In this document: positions 19,213 to 31,191 of the stretch, one piece after another
Numbering within the stretch: position 1 is the first letter of the stretch
How the letters are laid out: each line of letters starts with the position of its first letter
The notes under the pieces: generated by a model
The model's database searches: none
What the model saw: the letters and a program-made list of their open reading frames with translations, nothing else
What the model was told of the DNA's origin: nothing
Position numbers and translations under genes: made by a program
Origin: Norana najaformis
Lineage: Eukaryota; Annelida; Clitellata; Crassiclitellata; Hormogastridae
Assembly: GCA_964023275.1 (NCBI GenBank)
Contig: OZ029914.1
Span: forward strand, 13,312,341-13,376,340
Direction: 5' to 3'
Length of the DNA stretch: 64,000 nt

Positions 19213-22200
19213 TCAGCCTGAAATGTCAAAAAACAAAATGCGGCCACCGCTTATTGAGTTGTCACATACGAGCAATCGGCAGTTTGGCTCGTCGACGAAT
19301 ATTTCTCGTGGATTTCCCATTCCGTGTTCTCTGGATATAAATTTTCTCTGATATTCCAAATTCGATGTCAGCAACAAGATTCGACCGCCAGTTTCATCAG
19401 CTACCAAGAATGAGCCATCTCTGTTCACTAACACGTTGATTGGAAGTAGGCTTAATATTGAAGTGCTTAGATCTTTATAGGAAGGTGACTTCAGTACTTT
19501 TCCTTCATTGTCTATTATGCAGATTCTGCCTCCTGAAGCCTCACCGTAGGTCACCACAAAACGATCACTGGATAGTTTCACCGCATGCCATGGATTCAAT
19601 ACATCAAGCGGAATCTCGCAGACCAGTTCACCATTTGGAGTGATTTCAATTATTTTCCTTGTAACCAGTGCAGCCAGTAGAATGTTCGATTCATCGGTAA
19701 CAGACAACCGACCCGAGTCGTTGCCTTGCCATAATTTCTTTAAGATATTTCCACTTATGTCGATACTTTGGACTTCCATTGGTACACCACAAGGTTTTTC
19801 ATCGACTATATACAAACACTTGTTTCTAGAACAGGATACGATATCTTGCGGTTCTTCCAAATTTTCAACGCTAAAACTTCGCTCAAAATGAAGACTTGTG
19901 TTGTTGTATACTTCGATTTCTGAATTTAATCTAGTTACAACAAAAATTTCATCAGCTAAAAGCGTCAGTCCATAGACAACGGCTTTATTCCTTTCAGCTG
20001 CTTTTGTTCTGATCGTCAGAAGTAATTTCGGATCAGCTGTGAAGTCGATTTTTTCTATGTTAAACATTTAAGAACATAACAATCAGGCAAACTGTCACGT
20101 AAGTAAAAAGGCGAACATCAGCGAGACGATGTATGCCTGTATGTATCACGACAAGGGACAGAAAGCTGGTAGAAATGACGCTTTTGAACTGATTGCTATA
20201 TAAGAAATATTAATAGCCTTAGCACTGCAATATCATGCCACTTGATGGCCAGGGTATAATCGAGCTTCAGTTAAGGCCTCTAATAAAGTTGATATATGCA
20301 TTGTTATTAGCCCTATTTCATGTATTTATCAGCCTATGCAGTTAATATATAAAACTGTTATAAATTGATGAGAGTAAGCAAATAAGTTAACGACACGGTT
20401 GGGATCCTTATAGTAATCGTAATTCCGCAATTTCTACAGCACCCAACGAAAGCCACGTCGCGGGGACCAGCTTATTCACAGGCGCTCAGTCAAAGCGAAA
20501 TCGATAGGCAAAAGGTTCCAGGTCAAGAGCCAAAAGTCAGACTGAGAGACAGCGTGGCAGATATGGGGGATGGTGTTTGGGGTTGGAGAGGAGAGAGAGA
20601 TAAGAGGAAAAGGGTGTCAGGATAGGATCTGTGAAAGAGGAATGTTTCCAGCTTTGAGTGAAAGGCCGATGCAGAAATTGCAAATGGTGGAGCATCGATG
20701 AGTTTGTATGATGGGTCAGAAAACTGTCGCAGTTTTGGAGGAGTTTATTCCAGAGTGGTGGGGCAGCAATAGTAGCATTTGAATACACTCTAAGTTACAA
20801 TAAAATCGCTAAGCTAACAATCGAGAGTATTATTTTCTTCTCTCCGTCCCTCTGGTCTTCTGACAACCGGACTTAGTTCTTGATATAATCTTCTTTGGAC
20901 AACCCCACTGACTTGACGCAGAGATCCTGAATAAGCTGTTGCCTTGCGTTTAGTTTTTAAGTAGCGCTTTAGATATTTCGAGTCTACGATTACGATTACG
21001 TATATAGACTTACAGCTGTAACATGTATTATAGATTCAAGGGAACTGTAATTCAAAAAGCATGTGCAAATTCAATTTTGCTCACAATCTCCAACTTAACG
21101 CTTCCTTTCATAAAAGCGTAATAAGCAGGTCCACTTAGAAACTGTAAGCATCATGCATTCTACTTTTGCGGTTACCTGGAAGATTAATTACACGATGTTT
21201 TATAGCTTTCGATGCAGAATACTATGAACTGCAGACGAACAATTTATACGACGCTCATATCAAAATTCATCTATCATAATCCGAATAAAAATGAAAAACT
21301 AAGAATACTTGAAACTGTCGCTCACTTTCGTTCTTCTTCAAATCATCCAAGAATATAGTGATGCTGATGGGGATAAGTAATTCAGACGAATCCGACACAT
21401 TACCATTGGAAAACTGTTCGAAGATCGTTTCTAGTTTTTCAAGTAGGATCCCTGATGCATACATACTTCGCAAATCCCGTTGTGCATTTATCGACTGACA
21501 CCAAAACCATATCACAATTCCATTGTCCTCCTGGTGAGAGAAAGGGACGATGACAATTTGATCATCTGCAGTTTTGAATGCCGTGTCTTCACTGCTAGGA
21601 ACTGGCAATCCTTGTGACTGGTTTACTTTTTTGATTACCATGGCTTCCTTCTCTTTCAGCTTCAAAACTTTCTCGTTTGAGGATTTAGAAAATAGACTTA
21701 ATTGGAGCCCTTCTTTCATCAGCTTTGTCGATATCTTTGACTTAATAAGAACTGCAAGTAATTCAAATATAATCGCACGATCATAACTCGTGTACAATTC
21801 TATAGCGGCTATAAAAACATGATCTCATATTTTAAGAAACCGATCTTCACAAGTTTCAATTAACAATATGAAGAGTTAAACATAGAACATCAGTGTTTTT
21901 CGCTAAATAAAATAGCAAATACGACTGCATATGACACAAACTAGCACATGCAATAATGAACATGCAATAATAAACATACAATAATAAAAAGGTGGCATAG
22001 TTACACAGAAAGTCACTTCTCAGTTGTAAGTTTCCACTTGTGCCTATCATCGTTAATTTTCTTTACCTGATTGTTTGACATTTTTGAGAATGTAAGAGAT
22101 TCTAAAGCAGTAACCTATTAATTTCAATAAATTGAAGACTTCCTGGTTGAATCAGCTGTAACTACAATTATAATTATTATAATAATTATTAATATGATCA

Positions 22201-25200
22201 TTACCTCCTCCTTTCTCCAAAAGATCGACAAAAAAATTCTGTTCGGTCTGGCGAAAGCATTCTAGAACCCTCAAACCTTTGTCTTCAGTGAACGTAATCG
22301 TTCTCATCCAGTGTAGAAGTACATCGTTCTTACAGAACCTGTAAGGCTGATTGCTCAAGTGCTCTCGTTCTTCATCCGTTATACAATTTTTTGAATGTAG
22401 TAGAGCAATCAAACGATTTGGGACCAGATTCTCAACCAGAAACTGATGATTGCTTCTAATCACAAGATTTTCTGTGTGAAATACATATGAAAGCAAAGAC
22501 ATGGACATCTACAATCAAGAACCCCTTTGGTATACTGAAATAAACAAGAGCTATCACACAACCTTAAGAGCACAAATTATCGGGTACAAATGAACCATAC
22601 AAATGAAAGATACACTTATACCAGAGATGTGACATTTGAACTGTTCACTGTAGGATTCATTAAGTATCACCGTGGTTCTAGGCCAAGATCAGATCTCTGC
22701 TACAAAATAAAAATGAATCACGATTGAATCACAACGCTTAGACTTTACACAGAAAGTATTAAGATGGAAACCTACCACGACTAACGGCTGTGATATTTAC
22801 GCCTTCCAGCTGATAACTGAGCTGTTGTAGCTGAACTGTTGCACAACTGAGTTTGTTCTCTAACTCTTGCTTTTGATGTTTTTCACTTTCAAGTTCTTCT
22901 TGTAACTTCAATATTTTATCAACTGCCAATGCTTTTCCTTCCGCTGTCTCCTTTTGAAATTTAATTAGATCCAGCTTTTCCTCCTCAGCCAACTTCAAGC
23001 ACCTTTCCTTCCCTTCCAGTTGCTTTCGAAGCTTCTGATTTTTTTCCTTTTTCTGAAGCAATTGTACTTTGAGTTCATTTCCAATTTCGTTTTCCTTCAT
23101 TAGTACATCGCATTCTTTCTTCAACTCGTCTCTTTCCGTTCTTAAGAAAATCGTCTCAGTTTTGCCTTCTTCAAAAGTTTCCTTAGATTTCTGAAGTTCA
23201 TATTCGGTTGATGCTAACCGGGAATTTATTTCATGCATTTGTTGTTGGAGGCTCTGCTTATCGCATTCTGCTTTTTTCAATTTATCTTCCATTTCCATGA
23301 TCACAGTATTGGTCAAATGTTTCTCTTCCTCAAATCTCCTGCACTTTGCTTTTTCATGGTAAATATCGGTCTTCAATTTATTTATCTTATCTTCTAATTG
23401 TATCCGTTCCTCATTGTTTTGAAACCTTTCTCTTGTCATCTCTTGTTGCACAGAATGCAGTTGTGTTCTGATAACTTCATTTAGCGATGCAGCAGCTGAA
23501 TACTGACTGGCGTTTTTCTTCAACTGTTCCAGCTCAACGTTTGTTTCAGAATTTCTTGTGATAGTTTCTTTCCTGAACTTGTGACATTCTTAACAGAAAA
23601 TGACACAGTTTTAGTCATTATTAGAACATGTATGAATTCACTTGGTGGTTGTCGCTGAATGCGAATAAAACGCAAAACCATGGGATAAAGGCAAAATGTC
23701 TTAAACATCTAAAATAAGAGAGTAATTCACGAATGTCCTACCTAAGTTACTGGTCTCATTTGAAGCCATTGTAAATTAAAAGCAATTTGGCACGTTGGCT
23801 TCAGTTTTGGGCTTCACACAGCCAGCATATAAAAAGATCCAGTAAAACACCAGCTCTAAAAAATTAATTATAGCAATCGGTTTGTTCATAGGGTCCACAC
23901 ATGCATAATTTATGCCGATCTTTCATGTTACGCCCTCTACGTCATGTTCACCAAAATAAATTATTGTGGTTTTGGTTATATTTCCGAAGTCTGAAGAAAT
24001 CAGTATTACCTTGCAGTACAAAATGAAGGCATATCTTCAAATTATCATCTGGTTTATCCAAATAAAACAGGTAAACGGATGTGGCTTTGATCGCAATTTC
24101 TGTCTGCAGTTGAGACTCAAGTCCATTTAGCCTCGCTTGAAATTTTATTCCTTCAATCTAGGAATATCACGTAGAACAGCATTTATTTATCCAACGGAAT
24201 CTAAGGGCTGAAGTTATTGAAGGCGATTTCTTGCACTGTTCATTTACGATCTCAAGAAAATCTTATATGAAAATGAAGTTGGATAGATGTAGAGATTATA
24301 TCGTGACCACATCGTAAATGCCATATTAAAATTTGAAAAGACAAAAATACATATCTGAGTCGAATATCTTAGGCTACCAAAGTTAATTGATATACAATAC
24401 AGTGATGCTGATTAAAAAATAAAAATAACGACGTCGAAGGGATTTATATTTTGGCCTACCCTCCGGAAATGGACTGTTTTCTCTTTATTTTTGGCAACAA
24501 TGTGTTTTGACTTATCGCAACGTTGGACTGGGGTTGATTCTCTGCCTGGCTTTGGTGGAGGAACTGGCCTTAAAGAAAAATACGCTGGAATTGATTTCTC
24601 CTCAAATTTATGAATTGCTGCTTTAAACAGCTTTTTGCGAGCATGTTTTGACATTTGCGCTGTTGGTAGCTCTGATGCGCCGTCAAAAGGTAAATCTGTG
24701 AACAAAGTGAATTCCAAAATGAATCAAGCAGGTCCATTTGAAATTAAATCATACCACTTAGCTGTGTATTTATTCAATAACGGCTTTTTTTGGAAACAAT
24801 AAAACTCTAAAGCAATGAAACAAATGATCTAAACTTTGAACGAAAATGCAATACATTGACAAACATCTATAATATTAGTCTCGTTAATGTTCTGTTACAC
24901 AAATGTTTCCTACCTGAAATATTATCTTTTCCTAAAATAATGTCTTTATTTTTCAAGAATTCTCAAAGTTGAAGGATTCTCAAAGTTCCACGTTTTAACA
25001 TTTTTCTTGCCACTCAAAGTATTGATATACATGTATGTATGAACAAAGTTAGACTAATAGCTGACTCTAAACATAACTACTGTCGCCAAATAGCTGTACA
25101 GTAGCAACAGCAGAGTATAATAAGTTAAACTTCTACCTTTTGGTGTTTTGAGTTTTGTAGCCAGATGTCCTTGACCTGAATCTTCTAGAGCTGATAAAAA

Positions 25201-27426
25201 CTTGTCAAAGTCTTTCGGAGATTTCTTGCTAAGAAGTCCAAGCAGAAACTCGTTCTTTTGGAAGGTGTCATTCATACAAAAAATATACTCTTTCTCACGA
25301 GCCGTCAACACCTTTTCTTGATAGAGCAGAGAAATGAGTCCATTTTCATTGTCGAGTTTCTCTGATAACCATATGAAATTTCGGCAAATCAAGTCTTTAT
25401 GATCTGAGGCATCTCCTCTGCTTGTTTCAGCACATGCTAGAATAAATTTCGTATAATTTTGAACTACACGGCACACATAAAATCAAAATTAAAGAATTTG
25501 GCTATTAACTAGATTCTGACTTTAAAACTGCTCACTTCACGCACTTGAAAAAAAGAGTGCATTACTTGCAAAATTCAGCTACTTTGTATAAAACTGTTTC
25601 TTTCACACATAATGAGCAACCACCCGAAACCAATCCCACATGATGCATTCCAATGGATAGAAATATGTTAACATCCAATCTAACGGTTACGAAAAGACAT
25701 GGCTTACTATTCGTTTGGAAGAGTTTTCAGGTTTTGCTAAATTACTTTTATCATCATATTTATCATCAATATCATCATCATCATCATCATTGTTATTATT
25801 TTCATTGTCATTATTATTTTCATAATAATTATTTTTATTAATATTACATGAGGGTTTTATCTTCACAGCACTTACAGTATAGACTCTCACAGCTTGCTCA
25901 ACAGAAAAATAAGAGAGAATATTGATGGCGCTGAGCAACTGAGTTAAAGACTAGCTCAAAGTTTCTACCAAGTATCCATCTAAAGGAAGGCTCGAAACCC
26001 TACTCTCCGCGTTACAAGATGTGCGTTCTACCAGTTAGCTACCGTGCCCCACAAATAGCTAATATTTCACACTTACTGTCTTCACCAGAGACCAGCATTT
26101 GATATAGATGCAGCTGGTTCGTATGTTTAATGAGTGCCAAGAAACATTCATATGCGTGTCTCGGTTTTCTAGCAATGATGCTTAGCAGTTCTTCATTGGC
26201 TCGGATTGGAGTTGACTGTAAATGTTGGATGTGTTCTATCTCCTTCAGCGTTAGTTTCTCCTCTTGATACATCGCTGCTGTTATATCTCCCAGGCATGAA
26301 AGGTTGTTAACCAGGTGGTTGTATTTTAGGTGAATTAATTGTCCATGTTCTTCTATAATAAATGAACAAAACAATAACTGACTGTTTTTTACGACGATTA
26401 TACTTAGGAAAAATATATCCATTTCAGCCATGTTTTCTGGATTTCATTTATGCTTTTACTTTTCCATAAATTGAATATTGTTCAGTTTTAAGTGCTTGAT
26501 TTCTCTTGCAATCTTTCAACTCTCGTTTTCAAACTGTAAAGATTCTTAAACTGATATGCTGCGTTTTGCTCCTACTTAGGCAAATCCGTTAAAAGTTACG
26601 GAATTCATTTAAAATTTAGTTTACAATTTAAGATCCTTTCATTCACTCTTTCAATTTTTTTCTTACTTCAGCATCCGATGTTTGAATTTTCGGTAGCCAT
26701 TTCAAAAATTAAAGATAGTTGCTGAGTCAAGTAAGATATATTTATCGTTGATATGGAGTTGCGTTGTCTATAATCTACAGGGAAAATTGTGCACTAGACC
26801 ATGTTCTGGATGACTGAATTTGACAAAGTCGTGTATACATTATATTACTTTACATTTGTTAAAGTAAATATTAGTTGGAATCCAAGTTAGTAACATTATT
26901 CCACGGTACACTGATTTGTATTGATAACTTGTTTTGTACTGCATTATATTGTATCGCATTGCTTCTATTCTAATCTAGAAAAGCCTTGTCTATTCTTTTC
27001 TATCTATTTTAGACAAGTCTGTAGTCTATCTCTGGCATAATTCAACCAAAGTTCACTCCATTCTAATCTAGTCTAGTCCGAATGGAGTCCTAACCTGACT
27101 CTTTTATTATCTATTAATATATATATACTTCTACTTATTGGAATCTAACCGTCTAAGCAAATGCTTTTGTCTTTATGGTGGCAAACAATTTGTTTAAAAC
27201 GACAATGCCAAACCATTCCCATAACAAATCAAATACCATGATGTGTGTCACAATTACAGTGTAATATAAGTAGAAGTTTCTCAGTTACGCTGTATATTTT
27301 AAATGTAAAATGTATTGACATGAACTCACTTTCTTGCTGTGCAAAATGAGTGGATTTTGTTTCTTCTTCAGCAAGTTGTAGGGCGAAATACCACAACTGG
27401 TCCCTTCGCGTTGAATGCCCAGCCAT
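19213..27426 (-). CDS. Array copy 2: triple-CARD, coiled-coil, NHL-propeller protein (1134 aa)
   Basis: Exons in transcript order: 27426-27330, 26352-26077, 25436-25137, 24695-24460, 24157-24010, 23588-22776, 22471-22205, 21751-21326 and 20054-19213. They total 3405 nt in an exact frame with all GT-AG junctions. The architecture equals copy 1 minus the 195-bp coiled-coil duplication. Residue ranges: CARD 1 about 33-124, CARD 2 125-224, linker 225-303, coiled coil 353-623, CARD 3 624-712, TRADD-N-like 713-854, propeller 855-1134. Exon 8 and its flanking intron are almost identical to copy 1 over about 220 bp, which suggests gene conversion. Intron 8 contains a LINE fragment (20412-20800). The gene appears intact. 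The spacing between the stop codons of copies 1 and 2 is about 14.9 kb. Confidence 0.9.
20412..20800 (-). mobile_element. 5'-truncated LINE in intron 8 of copy 2
   Basis: Minus-strand frame at 20537-20788 includes AAPPLWNKLL and LLSNPKHHPP, the C-terminal end of the LINE polyprotein. It is followed by the family 3' UTR (CCCAACGAAAGCC, read on plus) down to the AATCGTAAT edge. LLSNPKHHP also appears in the nested copy at 49105-49437, so both come from one family. Confidence 0.8.
25745..26050 (-). repeat. tRNA-derived SINE in intron 2 of copy 2
   Basis: Head at 26050-25988 with the same boxes as in copy 1, and a TCA/ATT-rich tail near 25748-25850. It starts about 26 bp beyond the exon 2 donor, at the same site as in copies 1 and 3. 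Confidence 0.75.
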
Positions 27427-27826
27427 GTCAACTCCTCAGTTTCTATATAAAGATATTGCTTAATGCTATATTTATTTGATGAGTCTCCTAACATTGGGTT
27501 AAGTTTACATTATCATAATTCGAAAAAAGGAAGAATCCACTACTATGTTTTCTCCATTTTCACCGTACTATATGAATGATACTCTTTCAGATATTCACAA
27601 ATATACGTGCATATATATACACACATACTTAGATACATACATGTATACAAACATATATAGATTCTTCTGTTTCTTAGTATATATGATTCTTACAGATGCT
27701 ATATAAATTATTTTATTTCATTACATTACATAAATACACGCATCCGAGTTATATTGCAGGGATATATAACATGTAGTAATATCTATAATATGAACTTAAA
27801 TAAGGACAGAACTGCGAAGCTCTTAC

Positions 27827-28030
27827 CAGGTCCGTTTCAATTACACACCATAGTAAAAACCTCGTCTGATCTGAATAGGAATAGTTTACAATTGCAATAG
27901 TTTCACAGAAAACATGGTTTGTATCCTGTTCAGGCTGAATTCCATCATTATCTGCTTGTCAATGCAAGGCTCGCTTCATTAGACTGACAAATAATAATTA
28001 TGCCTAAAAACGCCGAAAAACAGGCCGATA
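27827..28030 (-). other. Putative 5' UTR exon of copy 2
   Basis: Conserved segment ending in a GTAAGAGCTTCGC donor, homologous to 15773-15960 and 40919-41100. Its length is not defined. Confidence 0.4.
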
Positions 28031-28064
28031 GCTGCGTGAGTGTACATCATAGTCAGAGTTTAAT

Positions 28065-28265
28065 TACTATCGTAATCGTAATCTCGAGATTCCTGTAGCG
28101 CCCAACGAAAGCTAAGTTGCAGGAACCACCTTATTCACAGTGCTCAGGACAAAATCGATAAAGAAGGGCTCGGTGCCAGGTCAAGATCCAAGTGTCGTGC
28201 AGGCAGGCAGGCACGCAGGCAGGCACGCAGTCGACGGCTATATTGGGTGGTGTTTTGTTATGGAG
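28065..28265 (-). mobile_element. LINE 3' tail upstream of copy 2
   Basis: Starts with AATCGTAATCTCGAGATTCC on the plus strand and contains the family 3' UTR. It occupies the same site as 16005-16205, so the insertion predates the split of copies 1 and 2. Confidence 0.75.
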
Positions 28266-28284
28266 ACAGTCTTCGTATGCCGTT

Positions 28285-28485
28285 GATAATAATATTTCTG
28301 CATTTATTAGGCGCCACCATCTAATGACTTAGCATCAGTCGATGGCGCCGAACAAATGTGAATTAAGGACTTGCTCAAGGTGCCTACACAGTAACTGTCT
28401 CGGAGGAGGCTCGAACCCGTACTCTCCGCGTTACAAGCCGAGCGCTCACTCCAATAGGCTAAAGTCCTGCACATACACGAGACTT
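28285..28485 (-). repeat. tRNA-derived SINE specific to copy 2 upstream region
   Basis: Minus-strand head with TAGCCTATTGGAGTGAGCGC (box A-like) and a perfect GGTTCGAGCC box B, then a GATGGCGCC-type body. The corresponding site upstream of copies 1 and 3 lacks it. Confidence 0.75.
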
Positions 28486-28489
28486 TCAG

Positions 28490-28870
28490 CGATCGTTGCC
28501 ACCTTGACCGAATTTTACAGTTTGCTATTTGTGGCATAGGATTATCCCTGTCCGCTCCCCTTTAAGTCATCTATTCGGCAAGTTTGTGATACGTTGGTAG
28601 GCTAAGCCTAGTATCATTATAATTTTGTACTGATGTATGTGGCTAGCGTCTCGTATATAGGCCAATCAATACTGAGATTTCTACAACGAATTGTAAAGCA
28701 GACTCGGGCTGTGATTGGGCAGAATTTATGGACGCCATCTTTGTTATATTTTTTACAGCTGTTCGACCTGTAAAAGCTTGTTTCTTGTTCGTTTCTTGTA
28801 AAATTAAATTTTTCGTAAATTCGATTTATCTTTGAGAGGATATGTACGTGCAAAAATGATCAATTGCAAT
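28490..28870 (-). promoter_or_regulatory. Conserved upstream block, candidate promoter of copy 2
   Basis: Homologous to 16395-17045. An inverted CCAAT at 28662-28670 abuts CGTATATAGG at 28652-28661 on the minus strand, and a further CCCAATCAC is present near 28715. Promoter activity is inferred. Confidence 0.4.
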
Positions 28871-29089
28871 AATCTGACTTTATAATTATCTTATCTATGA
28901 CATCGGAAGTGCTGTCTTAGACTATAATCGCTACGTAATGAAGAGCAAAACAATGTAATTAACCATTTGATAAGTTAACCGTTTGATAGGTTAATTAAGA
29001 TAAGATAAGATTAGCCATTAAGATAAGATAGTCGGATTGGGCTGATAGACAGAGACACAAGACATAATGGAAGATAGGCTGCTTGACTG

Positions 29090-29118
29090 ACTTACTTACT
29101 TACTTACTTACTTACTTG
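29090..29118. repeat. (TTAC)n microsatellite
   Basis: Seven consecutive TTAC units in the spacer between copies 2 and 3. Confidence 0.9.
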
Positions 29119-29449
29119 CGGGCAGTCGTTCTAAAGTGCTTTAATGCCTCCAACTTCTTGGGCAGAAAGCGAACTTAATGTATGACCCAGTAGCCAGTTC
29201 GGCTGAGGCTTACCGCAGAGCAGAGCGAAGGGATTGAGGGAATGAATGGTTGAAACTGATATGGACGAGTCACCACATCTCAGCATGCATTTGACTTGAT
29301 TAACGGTTCGTATGTGCTCAGAAAGCTCAAACTTAACAGTTCAGTAGCAAGTCACGAGTATATGTTGTACACTTTAAATCCACACAGTTTCTTGATAATT
29401 ATCTACACCCCAAAGCGTGTTCGTCTCCCGTGTGTTTCGGACATCACAG

Positions 29450-29825
29450 CGCACTGACATTGTTTAGCGCCTTTGCCAGGTTCTAAAAGGCGCCACATAC
29501 ATACATTAATGCATCATGAGTTTGGAAAATCAACTGGAATTAGATTAAAGCAACTAGCAATACGATAAAACTGCAATCTGACAAAAATCAAAGATAAAAA
29601 GCATTGTGAATAACGTACAATTGAAATTCCACTATATAACTTAGCCAACGAAACCGAAATACACAATGTACATGTATAGTACACATACAATGCGCTACGG
29701 TATGGCCTGCACCTTTAGCTGGCCAAGCCGTGGCGCCCTTGTCAGTTACCTAAAAGCGCCATACAAGTTTTTCGATACATACATACATACATACACACAC
29801 ATACATACATGCATGCATACATACA
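29450..29825 (+). repeat. Two short interspersed repeats ending in (ACAT)n
   Basis: Two related segments (about 29455-29510 and 29695-29825) share a TTxxCAG...CTAAAAG-GCGCCA core and run into ACAT repeats. The spacer from 28880 to 29450 shows only GATAA-rich simple sequence and nothing coding. Confidence 0.5.
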
Positions 29826-31191
29826 AGGGTCCAAACTAACTCTACACCGTGTTCAGGAAAAAACTTTAAGGCAAACTCGAAAAGCTTGATTAGCTTGTTA
29901 ATCTATAGGGTTAATCTATAGCTTGTTGTTAAATTTGTGAATTTTTATTTAAGTATTGCGTTACTTATTTACTATAAATAATTTGTATAGATTATGAATA
30001 GTCCATTAAAATTAAGTATATTATTACGTATTTTTCCGCTATCTGTAACCCATAGAGGCTTTCAGTAAAGAAGACAGATTTGTTGTTAAATTTTCATATC
30101 AAAATAAGAATTACGGTGCAAAACGTCTATCTACAGATTTTCCGGATAAAGGACAGACGCCAGAAGGACTCAACAGTCCTGCAAGAGACTGACATAAAGG
30201 GATCTCATCAGCGTACACGTATATGAAGTTACTTAGGGCCTTCTTTTTCTGGACATCTTGTACACATGCTTTTCCATAGCCCATAGTTTAAGAAGGCAGA
30301 CACATCGCTGCACAAGTCGGGACGAAGAACTGTGTGCAAGCACGAAGGGTAATAGATATAGGATCTTTACTGCCGGAGTAAAATTACTAAAATGCGCTGG
30401 ATAAAAATAGTTCTGTAAGTCATTCTATAGTAAGCATATGTCAGTCGAACAGCGCGTCTCTCTAATTCGCTCGTTCCATCGTTAATTTTTGTGTGAAGGC
30501 CTTAAGCACCCCACACAAGTACGATGTTTTTTCGTGCAGGATGTTGCCAACCAACACATTTCAATAATTCACGAACTAAGATTGCGTTACAATAAGAAGA
30601 ATGGCGGTGAACAGTAAGTCTGTTAGAAAGAGGACATAGGTAGGCTGAACGGCTATGTCCTAAGAAAGCTCCTTCCTCAGGACGATTGTTGTCTATCCGG
30701 AAGCACAGCCAACGATTAGCGCTGACAACAAACGGCACTCTAAAAGTTGCTCGAAACTTCTGCTGCTCTATATTTGGTCGTTTTAGGATTGCATTGCACA
30801 CATTTTTAATAAAAGTCTATCAAAATCGAGCCCTAGAGCATAAACAAGTAACAAAAAAAGTATCCCATATCCCACAAGTGAGTAGAAGGGTAGGCGCTCA
30901 TCTCCTTTTTTTTAGGCCCTCAGCCGGGAATAAACGAATCCCGATGTCCTGGACACGGGCTCATTGCATCGCAGGACTTGCCGTTTACTTCCCAGCTTAC
31001 GCCGGTAAAAAATTGTACTTCTTGGTGACAGAGGCACGGTGTGCGCAAACTGCTTACCAAGGGTCGTTACAGAATTCCAACCTGCAACCGCATAACCACT
31101 TACCGTTACCAATAGTAGGAAATAGTTTCGTATTAATTCTAAAACATTCTTAGTTCTGGTCCATATTGGTCGTAAAATTGCATATTTTGTT
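29820..31191 (-). other. 3' flank / 3' UTR region of array copy 3
   Basis: Homologous to 3320-4341 and 18180-19212, but interrupted by a copy-specific insertion at about 30860-31115. Confidence 0.55.
30860..31115 (-). mobile_element. Copy-3-specific 250-bp insertion with A tail
   Basis: Relative to the flanks of copies 1 and 2, this less AT-rich block splits the sequence between an AAGTA and a TAGTTTC. On the minus strand it ends GGCCTAAAAAAAA, which suggests a retroposed SINE. The head is not a clear tRNA. Confidence 0.45.

Noticed and set aside
29782-29825. A CRISPR-like array or a functional tandem repeat
   Set aside because: It is a simple ACAT microsatellite at the end of a dispersed repeat, with no spacer and repeat alternation. 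The setting is eukaryotic.
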